A stretch of DNA of 28,962 nt from Tritrichomonas musculus (GCA_039105265.1 JAPFFF010000252.1:1-28962), one strand, 5' to 3'. Positions 1 through 9,364 are shown, counted from the stretch's first letter. Program-made: numbers and translations. The notes: generated by a model not told the origin, from the letters alone.

Positions 1-280
1 ATTATTATTATATGTATTCAATTTTTGGAATTATTTATGTGAAAATTTTCTAAATTGATTGACTATTTATCGAAGAAAATAGATATGTGTTTTGACTATT
101 TATCGTCATAAAAATATTGAATGAATTCCTCTCAATCATTTTCAATATATTTGAATGATTTTCTCTCAATTTTGATTCTCCCGACCATTTAACATTTGTG
201 AGAATGTATACAATTTTGAATGATACTAAGAAAAATGTAAATTTTTAAAAATCATTTTTTTTATTTGAAACACAAAACAA
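1..280 (+). promoter_or_regulatory. hsp70 upstream region, first unit (left part missing)
   Basis: This matches 3560-3839 of the next unit, so it is the right two thirds of the spacer that precedes every hsp70. The paired 13-base repeats, the CTCTCAAT pair and the TCATTT motif described for unit 2 are all present. It differs from the other copies by one missing A close to position 4 and one extra T in the T-run near 242-246. Nothing else is seen here. Confidence 0.7.
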
Positions 281-2250
281 ATGTCAGCAGTCGGAATTGA
301 TCTTGGTACTACTATTCATGCGTTGGTGTCTTTCGCCACAACAGAGTAGATATCATTGCAAACGATATGGGTAATCGTACAACACCATCTTATGTCGCTT
401 TTACAGATGAAGAACGTCTTGTCGGTGATGCAGCAAAGAACCAAGCAGCCATGAATCCAACAAACACAGTATTCGATGCAAAACGTATGATTGGGCGTAA
501 GTTTTCAGATCCAATTGTTCAAAAAGATATGCAACACTGGCCATTCAAAGTTGTTCGTGGAGACGCAGACAGGCCACGAATTCAAGTCCAATGGAAAGGT
601 GAGACAAAGCAATTTTATCCAGAAGAAATTTCAGCTATGGTTTTAGGTAAAATGAAAGAAGTCGCAGAAACGCAATTAACAGAAAAAGTTACAGATGCAG
701 TTGTTACAGTTCCTGCTTATTTTCAACGATGGACAACGTCAAGCTACTAAAGATGCAGGTGTGATTGCAGGATTAAATGTTCTTCGTATTATCAATGAAC
801 CAACAGCAGCAGCAATTGCATTCGGATTAAATGAGAAATCAGACAAAGAACGTCATGTTCTTATCTTCGATCTTGGAGGTGGTACATTTCGATGTTTCAC
901 TTCTTGATATTGATGGAGGTATGTTTGAAGTTAAAGCAACAGCAGGAGACACTCACCTTGGAGGTGAAGACTTTGATAGCAGAATGGTTAACTACTTTGC
1001 AGATCGTTTCCAAAAGAAATTCAAATGCGATCTTCGTCAGTCACCACGTGCACTAAGAACACTTCGTACAGCATGTGAACGTGCTAAGAGAACATTATCA
1101 ACAGCAACTACAGCTTCAATCATTTGTGATTCGCTTTATGAAGGACACGATTTCATGGATAACATTTCACGTGCTATGTTTGAAAACTTGAATGATGAAT
1201 TATTCCGTTCAACAATGAATCCAGTTGCACAAGTTTTGAAGGATGCAAATATGTCAAAGAGTGATGTTACAGATATTGTTCTTGTTGGAGGTTCATCCAG
1301 AATTCCACGTGTTCAACAATTGCTTCAAGATTTCTTCAATGGCAAACAACCATGCCGTGGAGTTGACCCAGATGAAGCTGTTGCATATGGTGCCGCAGTT
1401 CAAGCAGCAATCATCAAAGGAGACACATCAGAAGCAGTCAAAGACATCCTTCTTCTTGATGTTGCACCACTTTCACTTGGTATTGAAACAGCAGGAGAAA
1501 TCATGACAGTTTTGATTCCTCGTAACACTACAATTCCAGCCAAGAAATCACAAGTTTTCACAACATTCAGTGACAACCAACCAGCAGTTACAATCAAAGT
1601 TTATGAAGGAGAACGTTCAAGGACACGAGATAACAATCTTCTTGGTACATTTGATTTAACAGGAATTCCTCCAGCGCCACGTGGAGTTCCACAAATAGAA
1701 GTTACCTTTGATGTCAACGCCGATGGTATTATGAATGTTTCAGCGCAAGATAAATCTACCGTGAATGTTAAGAAGATCACGATTAAGAATGAGAAAGGAC
1801 GTCTTTCACAATCCGATATCGATAAGATGGTTGCAGATGCCGAGAAATTCAAAGCACAAGATGAAGAAGTTCGTAAGAAAGTTGAAGCCAAGAATGCACT
1901 TGAAGGATACTGCTTTGGAGTTCGTAACTCATTATCGAACGAACAATTTGCGAATGCCATTCCACAGACAGATAAGGACACTATCAACAAAGAAATCAAC
2001 GACACGCTTGCGTGGGTTGATGCACATCAAGATGCTGAAGTTTCAGAATTTGAAAGCAAACAAAAAGAACTTGAAAGCAAATTGATGCCAATCATGCAAC
2101 GCGCATATCAAGGAGCAGCACCCAGGAGGATCCGGAGCCGGAGGTCCAGGTGGAATGCCAGGCGGAATTGATCCAAATATGTTCAACCAAGGTGGCTCAG
2201 GTGGAACATCAGGAGGACACAGTGGACCACGTGTTGAAGAAGTCGATTAA
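281..2250 (+). pseudogene. HSP70: Cytosolic Hsp70, frame-broken first copy
   Basis: This copy aligns base for base with the intact 655-codon genes downstream but cannot be read in one frame. Relative to them it lacks one T near 312 (just after the IDLGTT motif), has an extra T near 720 (in the PAYFND motif), an extra T near 890 (in the second phosphate loop) and an extra C near 2123 (start of the Gly-rich tail). A single substitution at 1762 changes a Gly codon to Val, equivalent to residue 494. All four indels are single-base changes in short homopolymers. They sit in the first 2.1 kb of the window together with two more indels in the upstream region, while the rest of this unit is unchanged. 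Either it is a truly decaying copy at the array edge, or the consensus here is poorly polished. The position and the homopolymer type of the changes make the second reading somewhat more likely. Confidence 0.85.
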
Positions 2251-2513
2251 ATTCCTATGTAATTGAATTTTTTTTTAACTTAATTCAACAAAATTGCAAA
2301 AACAAATTGTAAATTAATAAAAGCATGTTAATATTTTATTTTAAAATTAAATCAAATATTCTTTTATTATTTTAAAACTAACTCATTTCTATTATGAAAG
2401 TAAATCAGAGAATGATAGCATTTAAAAGAAAAGAGTGACATTTTTTTATTATTATTATTATTGTCAAATGCCAGAATAAAATTAAATAAATGTAATTAAT
2501 TAAGAACATTAGC

Positions 2514-2586
2514 GGGACTTTAGCTCACCTGGGAGAGCGTACGACTGAAGATCGTAAGGTACGTGGTTCGAGTCCGCGAAGTCCCA
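2514..2586 (+). tRNA. tRNA-Phe (GAA)
   Basis: The 73 bases fold into a full cloverleaf. The acceptor is GGGACTT paired with AAGTCCC, the D stem is GCTC/GAGC with an 8-base loop containing GGG, and the anticodon stem is TACGA/TCGTA with loop CTGAAGA, giving anticodon GAA. The variable loop is five bases (AGGTA), and the T stem is CGTGG/CCGCG (one G-T pair) with loop TTCGAGT. The discriminator is A and no CCA is encoded, as expected of a eukaryotic nuclear gene; there is no intron. The internal Pol III promoter is intact: box A TAGCTCACCTGG and box B GGTTCGAGTCC. A run of ten T at 2594-2603 is the likely terminator. The same gene recurs unchanged in every unit. Confidence 0.97.
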
Positions 2587-3036
2587 AAATATATTTTTTT
2601 TTTATTTATTTATTTTTGTCGAAAATCAAAATGATTTTAAAATTTATAAATAAGAAATATAAAGTTTTCTTTTTTGTTTTTGTTTTCCATATATATTTAT
2701 ATTTATGTTAACACGTATGCTGAAGAAACTGTCAATAAAAATAAAAAAATTGTTTTCATTTGAAATCAATTGAGTAATACATTTGAAATAAAAATAAGAA
2801 TAAAAATGAAATTTATATCAATTTAAAAGATAAAGAGTTATATTTTAATAATTGTTATAAAATTGATTAAATGATAAGTGAAGATTGTCATAAAAATACA
2901 TGACAAAACAAGACAAGACAAAATAAAAAAAAAAATTTCACAATAAAATTTATATATAATAAAGATAATAGGAAAAACAGTTAAAGTAATATAAGAAATG
3001 ATATAAGTTTAAGAGTGAAGAATAGACTAATTTATT

Positions 3037-3153
3037 GAAGCGGCCATACCCGGCTGGATACATCCAGCTCCATTCCGAACCTGGAAATTAAGCAGTCGCG
3101 GGCTGCATCAGTACTGGGCTGGGTGACTTCCCGGGAACGTGTAGTGTCGCTTC
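3037..3153 (+). rRNA. 5S rRNA, unit 1 copy A
   Basis: The 117-base gene starts GAAGCGGC and ends GTCGCTTC, which pair over eight positions (one G-T) to close helix I. Inside it are the recognisable 5S landmarks: CCATACC after helix I, loop C as CCATTCCGAACC, the ATTAAGCAG stretch at the start of the internal control region, and CAGTACTGGGCTGGGTGA leading to the CCCGGGAAC arm. The transcript joins the large ribosomal subunit and is made by Pol III through TFIIIA. The end points are set by helix I pairing and could be off by one or two bases. Eight T follow at 3155-3162 as terminator. Both copies in this unit, and all sixteen in the window, read the same. Confidence 0.95.
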
Positions 3154-3310
3154 CTTTTTTTTCTTTTATAATATATATATATAATAGAAGAATACAAATA
3201 TATTTTTGTTAATTTTATCAAAGCTACATTTTAAAAATCATTAAAAAAAAGCGGTTATAATAATATGCTAAATGATATAATTTTAAGAATGGAGAATAGA
3301 CTAATTTATT

Positions 3311-3427
3311 GAAGCGGCCATACCCGGCTGGATACATCCAGCTCCATTCCGAACCTGGAAATTAAGCAGTCGCGGGCTGCATCAGTACTGGGCTGGGTGA
3401 CTTCCCGGGAACGTGTAGTGTCGCTTC
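3311..3427 (+). rRNA. 5S rRNA, unit 1 copy B
   Basis: This is identical over all 117 bases to copy A, which lies 274 bp upstream. The 49 bases before it match the flank of copy A at 43 positions, so a block larger than the gene was duplicated or is under constraint. Seven T at 3429-3435 follow it, then a C and further T-rich sequence. Confidence 0.95.
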
Positions 3428-3839
3428 CTTTTTTTCTTTTCTTTTTATTAATAATATATTATATATATCTTTATATGTTTCACTTATGGTGTTGCTTCTC
3501 TAATTTATTTTTTTTTCGAAATGATTTTTTTTGTTATTTGTTTTTAGGTAAAAAACATCATTAATTATTATATGTATTCAATTTTTGGAATTATTTATGT
3601 GAAAATTTTCTAAATTGATTGACTATTTATCGAAGAAAATAGATATGTGTTTTGACTATTTATCGTCATAAAAATATTGAATGAATTCCTCTCAATCATT
3701 TTCAATATATTTGAATGATTTTCTCTCAATTTTGATTCTCCCGACCATTTAACATTTGTGAGAATGTATACAATTTTGAATGATACTAAGAAAAATGTAA
3801 ATTTTAAAAATCATTTTTTTTATTTGAAACACAAAACAA
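3428..3839 (+). promoter_or_regulatory. 5S to hsp70 spacer with hsp70 upstream region
   Basis: This 412-bp spacer is very AT-rich. It opens with the 5S terminator T-run and an AT-alternating stretch. It holds two copies of TGACTATTTATCG at 3620-3632 and 3653-3665 (33 bp apart, about three helix turns) and two copies of CTCTCAAT at 3689-3696 and 3723-3730 (34 bp apart). An imperfect inverted repeat lies at 3694-3720 (AATCATT/AATGATT). These are candidate regulator sites for hsp70, inferred only from repetition. I found no canonical heat shock element of alternating GAA/TTC blocks with two-base spacing. The same spacer recurs at 6985-7396, 10542-10953, 14099-14510, 17656-18067, 21193-21604, 24750-25162 (one extra T) and 28292-28703. 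Confidence 0.55.
3811..3816 (+). promoter_or_regulatory. Initiator-like TCATTT before hsp70
   Basis: TCATTT fits the TCA-Py-(T/A) form of the trichomonad Pol II initiator. Its A lies 27 bases before the ATG, which would give a short leader typical of such protists. The match is short and the region is T-rich, so chance is quite possible. It occurs at the same offset in all units. Confidence 0.3.
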
Positions 3840-5807
3840 ATGTCAGCAGTCGGAATTGATCTTGGTACTACTTATTCATGCGTTGGTGTCTTTCGCCACA
3901 ACAGAGTAGATATCATTGCAAACGATATGGGTAATCGTACAACACCATCTTATGTCGCTTTTACAGATGAAGAACGTCTTGTCGGTGATGCAGCAAAGAA
4001 CCAAGCAGCCATGAATCCAACAAACACAGTATTCGATGCAAAACGTATGATTGGGCGTAAGTTTTCAGATCCAATTGTTCAAAAAGATATGCAACACTGG
4101 CCATTCAAAGTTGTTCGTGGAGACGCAGACAGGCCACGAATTCAAGTCCAATGGAAAGGTGAGACAAAGCAATTTTATCCAGAAGAAATTTCAGCTATGG
4201 TTTTAGGTAAAATGAAAGAAGTCGCAGAAACGCAATTAACAGAAAAAGTTACAGATGCAGTTGTTACAGTTCCTGCTTATTTCAACGATGGACAACGTCA
4301 AGCTACTAAAGATGCAGGTGTGATTGCAGGATTAAATGTTCTTCGTATTATCAATGAACCAACAGCAGCAGCAATTGCATTCGGATTAAATGAGAAATCA
4401 GACAAAGAACGTCATGTTCTTATCTTCGATCTTGGAGGTGGTACATTCGATGTTTCACTTCTTGATATTGATGGAGGTATGTTTGAAGTTAAAGCAACAG
4501 CAGGAGACACTCACCTTGGAGGTGAAGACTTTGATAGCAGAATGGTTAACTACTTTGCAGATCGTTTCCAAAAGAAATTCAAATGCGATCTTCGTCAGTC
4601 ACCACGTGCACTAAGAACACTTCGTACAGCATGTGAACGTGCTAAGAGAACATTATCAACAGCAACTACAGCTTCAATCATTTGTGATTCGCTTTATGAA
4701 GGACACGATTTCATGGATAACATTTCACGTGCTATGTTTGAAAACTTGAATGATGAATTATTCCGTTCAACAATGAATCCAGTTGCACAAGTTTTGAAGG
4801 ATGCAAATATGTCAAAGAGTGATGTTACAGATATTGTTCTTGTTGGAGGTTCATCCAGAATTCCACGTGTTCAACAATTGCTTCAAGATTTCTTCAATGG
4901 CAAACAACCATGCCGTGGAGTTGACCCAGATGAAGCTGTTGCATATGGTGCCGCAGTTCAAGCAGCAATCATCAAAGGAGACACATCAGAAGCAGTCAAA
5001 GACATCCTTCTTCTTGATGTTGCACCACTTTCACTTGGTATTGAAACAGCAGGAGAAATCATGACAGTTTTGATTCCTCGTAACACTACAATTCCAGCCA
5101 AGAAATCACAAGTTTTCACAACATTCAGTGACAACCAACCAGCAGTTACAATCAAAGTTTATGAAGGAGAACGTTCAAGGACACGAGATAACAATCTTCT
5201 TGGTACATTTGATTTAACAGGAATTCCTCCAGCGCCACGTGGAGTTCCACAAATAGAAGTTACCTTTGATGTCAACGCCGATGGTATTATGAATGTTTCA
5301 GCGCAAGATAAATCTACCGGGAATGTTAAGAAGATCACGATTAAGAATGAGAAAGGACGTCTTTCACAATCCGATATCGATAAGATGGTTGCAGATGCCG
5401 AGAAATTCAAAGCACAAGATGAAGAAGTTCGTAAGAAAGTTGAAGCCAAGAATGCACTTGAAGGATACTGCTTTGGAGTTCGTAACTCATTATCGAACGA
5501 ACAATTTGCGAATGCCATTCCACAGACAGATAAGGACACTATCAACAAAGAAATCAACGACACGCTTGCGTGGGTTGATGCACATCAAGATGCTGAAGTT
5601 TCAGAATTTGAAAGCAAACAAAAAGAACTTGAAAGCAAATTGATGCCAATCATGCAACGCGCATATCAAGGAGCAGCACCAGGAGGATCCGGAGCCGGAG
5701 GTCCAGGTGGAATGCCAGGCGGAATTGATCCAAATATGTTCAACCAAGGTGGCTCAGGTGGAACATCAGGAGGACACAGTGGACCACGTGTTGAAGAAGT
5801 CGATTAA
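3840..5807 (+). CDS. HSP70: Cytosolic Hsp70 chaperone, unit 2 (reference copy)
   Basis: This is a 655-residue, intronless cytosolic Hsp70, an ATP-driven chaperone that binds exposed hydrophobic peptides with J-protein and nucleotide-exchange partners. The ATPase domain spans about residues 1-380. Visible in it are IDLGTTYS (6-13), VTVPAYFND (142-150), the phosphate-2 loop [12 protein letters not shown] (195-206) and the adenosine motif [15 protein letters not shown] (332-346). By alignment from memory, catalytic-type residues D7, K68, E173, D197 and T202 are kept. The linker with [15 protein letters not shown] is at 388-402, the beta substrate-binding domain runs to about 505, and the helical lid to about 610. 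A Gly-rich tail (614-648) and terminal EEVD, the dock for TPR co-chaperones, follow. There is no signal peptide or transit peptide. The ATG follows an A-rich ACAAAACAA context and gives the family's usual N-terminus. Its length is normal for the family. Several beta-domain stretches look BiP-like although the ends are cytosolic. Confidence 0.98.
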   Translation: MSAVGIDLGTTYSCVGVFRHNRVDIIANDMGNRTTPSYVAFTDEERLVGDAAKNQAAMNPTNTVFDAKRMIGRKFSDPIVQKDMQHWPFKVVRGDADRPRIQVQWKGETKQFYPEEISAMVLGKMKEVAETQLTEKVTDAVVTVPAYFNDGQRQATKDAGVIAGLNVLRIINEPTAAAIAFGLNEKSDKERHVLIFDLGGGTFDVSLLDIDGGMFEVKATAGDTHLGGEDFDSRMVNYFADRFQKKFKCDLRQSPRALRTLRTACERAKRTLSTATTASIICDSLYEGHDFMDNISRAMFENLNDELFRSTMNPVAQVLKDANMSKSDVTDIVLVGGSSRIPRVQQLLQDFFNGKQPCRGVDPDEAVAYGAAVQAAIIKGDTSEAVKDILLLDVAPLSLGIETAGEIMTVLIPRNTTIPAKKSQVFTTFSDNQPAVTIKVYEGERSRTRDNNLLGTFDLTGIPPAPRGVPQIEVTFDVNADGIMNVSAQDKSTGNVKKITIKNEKGRLSQSDIDKMVADAEKFKAQDEEVRKKVEAKNALEGYCFGVRNSLSNEQFANAIPQTDKDTINKEINDTLAWVDAHQDAEVSEFESKQKELESKLMPIMQRAYQGAAPGGSGAGGPGGMPGGIDPNMFNQGGSGGTSGGHSGPRVEEVD

Positions 5808-5808
5808 A
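5805..5808 (+). promoter_or_regulatory. TAAA overlapping hsp70 stop; possible 3'-end signal
   Basis: The TAA stop codon is followed by A, giving TAAA. In trichomonads a TAAA overlapping the stop is a known polyadenylation signal. A standard AATAAA also lies 66 bases after the stop, at 5873-5878, so which of the two is used is open. In AT-rich DNA both are cheap matches. The arrangement is the same in every unit. Confidence 0.3.
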
Positions 5809-6070
5809 TTCCTATGTAATTGAATTTTTTTTTAACTTAATTCAACAAAATTGCAAAAACAAATTGTAAATTAATAAAAGCATGTTAATATTTTATTTTA
5901 AAATTAAATCAAATATTCTTTTATTATTTTAAAACTAACTCATTTCTATTATGAAAGTAAATCAGAGAATGATAGCATTTAAAAGAAAAGAGTGACATTT
6001 TTTTATTATTATTATTATTGTCAAATGCCAGAATAAAATTAAATAAATGTAATTAATTAAGAACATTAGC
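5808..6070. other. hsp70 to tRNA spacer (263 bp)
   Basis: This is an AT-rich 3' flank of hsp70. It holds a nine-T run just after the stop, the AATAAA at 5873-5878 and a short TTA microsatellite near 6002-6020. No ORF or RNA gene is seen. Equivalent stretches lie at 2251-2513, 9365-9627, 12922-13184, 16479-16741, 20036-20298, 23573-23835 and 27131-27393. Confidence 0.8.
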
Positions 6071-6143
6071 GGGACTTTAGCTCACCTGGGAGAGCGTACG
6101 ACTGAAGATCGTAAGGTACGTGGTTCGAGTCCGCGAAGTCCCA
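6071..6143 (+). tRNA. tRNA-Phe (GAA), unit 2
   Basis: The same 73-base cloverleaf as the first copy, with the GAA anticodon at loop positions 34-36 and intact A and B boxes. It lies 263 bp after the hsp70 stop and 450 bp before 5S copy A, on the same strand. The ten-T run begins eight bases after the gene. Confidence 0.97.
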
Positions 6144-6150
6144 AAATATA

Positions 6151-6160
6151 TTTTTTTTTT
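6151..6160 (+). terminator. Pol III terminator of tRNA-Phe
   Basis: Ten consecutive T begin eight bases after the discriminator base. Four or more T on the non-template strand terminate Pol III. The run is ten T in units 1-7 and is cut to six T in unit 8. Confidence 0.75.
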
Positions 6161-6544
6161 ATTTATTTATTTTTGTCGAAAATCAAAATGATTTTAAAAT
6201 TTATAAATAAGAAATATAAAGTTTTCTTTTTTGTTTTTGTTTTCCATATATATTTATATTTATGTTAACACGTATGCTGAAGAAACTGTCAATAAAAATA
6301 AAAAAATTGTTTTCATTTGAAATCAATTGAGTAATACATTTGAAATAAAAATAAGAATAAAAATGAAATTTATATCAATTTAAAAGATAAAGAGTTATAT
6401 TTTAATAATTGTTATAAAATTGATTAAATGATAAGTGAAGATTGTCATAAAAATACATGACAAAACAAGACAAGACAAAATAAAAAAAAAAATTTCACAA
6501 TAAAATTTATATATAATAAAGATAATAGGAAAAACAGTTAAAGT

Positions 6545-6593
6545 AATATAAGAAATGATATAAGTTTAAGAGTGAAGAATAGACTAATTTATT
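6545..6593 (+). promoter_or_regulatory. Conserved 5' flank of 5S copy A
   Basis: These 49 bases directly before 5S copy A match the 49 bases before copy B (6819-6867) at 43 positions. The last 18 bases, AGAATAGACTAATTTATT, are identical. Conservation falls away further upstream. It may be an external Pol III element that helps 5S transcription, or only the remnant of the duplication that made two 5S genes. The tRNA gene lacks it. Confidence 0.45.
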
Positions 6594-6710
6594 GAAGCGG
6601 CCATACCCGGCTGGATACATCCAGCTCCATTCCGAACCTGGAAATTAAGCAGTCGCGGGCTGCATCAGTACTGGGCTGGGTGACTTCCCGGGAACGTGTA
6701 GTGTCGCTTC
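6594..6710 (+). rRNA. 5S rRNA, unit 2 copy A
   Basis: A full 117-base 5S gene, same sequence as in unit 1, with closing helix GAAGCGGC/GTCGCTTC. An eight-T terminator lies at 6712-6719. Confidence 0.95.
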
Positions 6711-6867
6711 CTTTTTTTTCTTTTATAATATATATATATAATAGAAGAATACAAATATATTTTTGTTAATTTTATCAAAGCTACATTTTAAAAATCATTA
6801 AAAAAAAGCGGTTATAATAATATGCTAAATGATATAATTTTAAGAATGGAGAATAGACTAATTTATT
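6711..6867. other. Spacer between the two 5S genes (157 bp)
   Basis: This holds the copy A terminator, an AT-alternating stretch, unremarkable AT-rich sequence and, at its right end, the 49-bp flank of copy B. The equivalents in units 6 and 8 carry one T to C change (20958, 28057). Confidence 0.7.
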
Positions 6868-6984
6868 GAAGCGGCCATACCCGGCTGGATACATCCAGCT
6901 CCATTCCGAACCTGGAAATTAAGCAGTCGCGGGCTGCATCAGTACTGGGCTGGGTGACTTCCCGGGAACGTGTAGTGTCGCTTC
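6868..6984 (+). rRNA. 5S rRNA, unit 2 copy B
   Basis: Same 117 bases as copy A, 274 bp downstream of it. It is the last gene before the upstream region of the next hsp70, 412 bp away. Seven T follow as terminator. Confidence 0.95.
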
Positions 6985-7396
6985 CTTTTTTTCTTTTCTT
7001 TTTATTAATAATATATTATATATATCTTTATATGTTTCACTTATGGTGTTGCTTCTCTAATTTATTTTTTTTTCGAAATGATTTTTTTTGTTATTTGTTT
7101 TTAGGTAAAAAACATCATTAATTATTATATGTATTCAATTTTTGGAATTATTTATGTGAAAATTTTCTAAATTGATTGACTATTTATCGAAGAAAATAGA
7201 TATGTGTTTTGACTATTTATCGTCATAAAAATATTGAATGAATTCCTCTCAATCATTTTCAATATATTTGAATGATTTTCTCTCAATTTTGATTCTCCCG
7301 ACCATTTAACATTTGTGAGAATGTATACAATTTTGAATGATACTAAGAAAAATGTAAATTTTAAAAATCATTTTTTTTATTTGAAACACAAAACAA

Positions 7397-9364
7397 ATGT
7401 CAGCAGTCGGAATTGATCTTGGTACTACTTATTCATGCGTTGGTGTCTTTCGCCACAACAGAGTAGATATCATTGCAAACGATATGGGTAATCGTACAAC
7501 ACCATCTTATGTCGCTTTTACAGATGAAGAACGTCTTGTCGGTGATGCAGCAAAGAACCAAGCAGCCATGAATCCAACAAACACAGTATTCGATGCAAAA
7601 CGTATGATTGGGCGTAAGTTTTCAGATCCAATTGTTCAAAAAGATATGCAACACTGGCCATTCAAAGTTGTTCGTGGAGACGCAGACAGGCCACGAATTC
7701 AAGTCCAATGGAAAGGTGAGACAAAGCAATTTTATCCAGAAGAAATTTCAGCTATGGTTTTAGGTAAAATGAAAGAAGTCGCAGAAACGCAATTAACAGA
7801 AAAAGTTACAGATGCAGTTGTTACAGTTCCTGCTTATTTCAACGATGGACAACGTCAAGCTACTAAAGATGCAGGTGTGATTGCAGGATTAAATGTTCTT
7901 CGTATTATCAATGAACCAACAGCAGCAGCAATTGCATTCGGATTAAATGAGAAATCAGACAAAGAACGTCATGTTCTTATCTTCGATCTTGGAGGTGGTA
8001 CATTCGATGTTTCACTTCTTGATATTGATGGAGGTATGTTTGAAGTTAAAGCAACAGCAGGAGACACTCACCTTGGAGGTGAAGACTTTGATAGCAGAAT
8101 GGTTAACTACTTTGCAGATCGTTTCCAAAAGAAATTCAAATGCGATCTTCGTCAGTCACCACGTGCACTAAGAACACTTCGTACAGCATGTGAACGTGCT
8201 AAGAGAACATTATCAACAGCAACTACAGCTTCAATCATTTGTGATTCGCTTTATGAAGGACACGATTTCATGGATAACATTTCACGTGCTATGTTTGAAA
8301 ACTTGAATGATGAATTATTCCGTTCAACAATGAATCCAGTTGCACAAGTTTTGAAGGATGCAAATATGTCAAAGAGTGATGTTACAGATATTGTTCTTGT
8401 TGGAGGTTCATCCAGAATTCCACGTGTTCAACAATTGCTTCAAGATTTCTTCAATGGCAAACAACCATGCCGTGGAGTTGACCCAGATGAAGCTGTTGCA
8501 TATGGTGCCGCAGTTCAAGCAGCAATCATCAAAGGAGACACATCAGAAGCAGTCAAAGACATCCTTCTTCTTGATGTTGCACCACTTTCACTTGGTATTG
8601 AAACAGCAGGAGAAATCATGACAGTTTTGATTCCTCGTAACACTACAATTCCAGCCAAGAAATCACAAGTTTTCACAACATTCAGTGACAACCAACCAGC
8701 AGTTACAATCAAAGTTTATGAAGGAGAACGTTCAAGGACACGAGATAACAATCTTCTTGGTACATTTGATTTAACAGGAATTCCTCCAGCGCCACGTGGA
8801 GTTCCACAAATAGAAGTTACCTTTGATGTCAACGCCGATGGTATTATGAATGTTTCAGCGCAAGATAAATCTACCGGGAATGTTAAGAAGATCACGATTA
8901 AGAATGAGAAAGGACGTCTTTCACAATCCGATATCGATAAGATGGTTGCAGATGCCGAGAAATTCAAAGCACAAGATGAAGAAGTTCGTAAGAAAGTTGA
9001 AGCCAAGAATGCACTTGAAGGATACTGCTTTGGAGTTCGTAACTCATTATCGAACGAACAATTTGCGAATGCCATTCCACAGACAGATAAGGACACTATC
9101 AACAAAGAAATCAACGACACGCTTGCGTGGGTTGATGCACATCAAGATGCTGAAGTTTCAGAATTTGAAAGCAAACAAAAAGAACTTGAAAGCAAATTGA
9201 TGCCAATCATGCAACGCGCATATCAAGGAGCAGCACCAGGAGGATCCGGAGCCGGAGGTCCAGGTGGAATGCCAGGCGGAATTGATCCAAATATGTTCAA
9301 CCAAGGTGGCTCAGGTGGAACATCAGGAGGACACAGTGGACCACGTGTTGAAGAAGTCGATTAA
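7397..9364 (+). CDS. HSP70: Cytosolic Hsp70 chaperone, unit 3
   Basis: An intact 655-codon gene whose protein is identical to that of unit 2, from [13 protein letters not shown] to VEEVD. No base difference from the unit 2 gene was noticed, including at third codon positions. Protein-level selection alone does not explain this, which points to recent duplication or homogenisation. The start context and 263-bp distance to the tRNA are unchanged. Confidence 0.98.
   Translation: MSAVGIDLGTTYSCVGVFRHNRVDIIANDMGNRTTPSYVAFTDEERLVGDAAKNQAAMNPTNTVFDAKRMIGRKFSDPIVQKDMQHWPFKVVRGDADRPRIQVQWKGETKQFYPEEISAMVLGKMKEVAETQLTEKVTDAVVTVPAYFNDGQRQATKDAGVIAGLNVLRIINEPTAAAIAFGLNEKSDKERHVLIFDLGGGTFDVSLLDIDGGMFEVKATAGDTHLGGEDFDSRMVNYFADRFQKKFKCDLRQSPRALRTLRTACERAKRTLSTATTASIICDSLYEGHDFMDNISRAMFENLNDELFRSTMNPVAQVLKDANMSKSDVTDIVLVGGSSRIPRVQQLLQDFFNGKQPCRGVDPDEAVAYGAAVQAAIIKGDTSEAVKDILLLDVAPLSLGIETAGEIMTVLIPRNTTIPAKKSQVFTTFSDNQPAVTIKVYEGERSRTRDNNLLGTFDLTGIPPAPRGVPQIEVTFDVNADGIMNVSAQDKSTGNVKKITIKNEKGRLSQSDIDKMVADAEKFKAQDEEVRKKVEAKNALEGYCFGVRNSLSNEQFANAIPQTDKDTINKEINDTLAWVDAHQDAEVSEFESKQKELESKLMPIMQRAYQGAAPGGSGAGGPGGMPGGIDPNMFNQGGSGGTSGGHSGPRVEEVD

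Larger units (their letters stand above)
6144..6593. other. tRNA to 5S spacer (450 bp)
   Basis: This spacer is AT-rich and has no ORF of note. It starts with the tRNA terminator (AAATATA then ten T) and short ATTT repeats. It ends with the 49-bp flank shared by both 5S genes. In the last third an 11-A run sits between two AATAAAA direct repeats 20 bp apart, the site of the deletion seen in units 6 and 8. Equivalents: 2587-3036, 9701-10150, 13258-13707, 16815-17264, 20372-20801 (430 bp), 23909-24358 and 27467-27900 (434 bp). Confidence 0.8.

Noticed and set aside
3535-3552. TTTTTAG/GTAAA before hsp70 as a splice or trans-splice acceptor
   Set aside because: No donor, branch motif or upstream exon is visible and the ATG is nearly 300 bp away. 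T-rich DNA gives such matches by chance.
3601-3760. Heat shock element candidates (GAAAATTTTC, GAATGAATTC, TTCAATATATTTGAA)
   Set aside because: The GAA and TTC blocks have spacings of four, zero or nine bases rather than the two-base alternating spacing that HSF trimers need.
3840-3900. Signal or transit peptide on Hsp70 (ER or mitochondrial form)
   Set aside because: The protein begins [13 protein letters not shown] with the first ATPase strand at residue 4, and it ends EEVD, not an ER-retention signal.
4053-4068. GTAAGT followed by TTTTCAG, resembling a tiny intron
   Set aside because: The stretch encodes the conserved GRKFSD of Hsp70 in frame, and only about a dozen bases would be removed. 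It is ordinary coding sequence.
5159-5563. Open 134-codon reading frame on the minus strand inside hsp70, repeated in every unit
   Set aside because: It lies wholly opposite conserved Hsp70 codons and recurs only because the gene recurs. Its residues mirror the codon bias of the sense strand, and it shows no domain or start signal of its own.
5293-5643. Plus-strand out-of-frame ORFs (74, 87 and 116 codons) inside hsp70
   Set aside because: They overlap the 655-codon gene in another frame, have basic low-complexity composition and no independent evidence.
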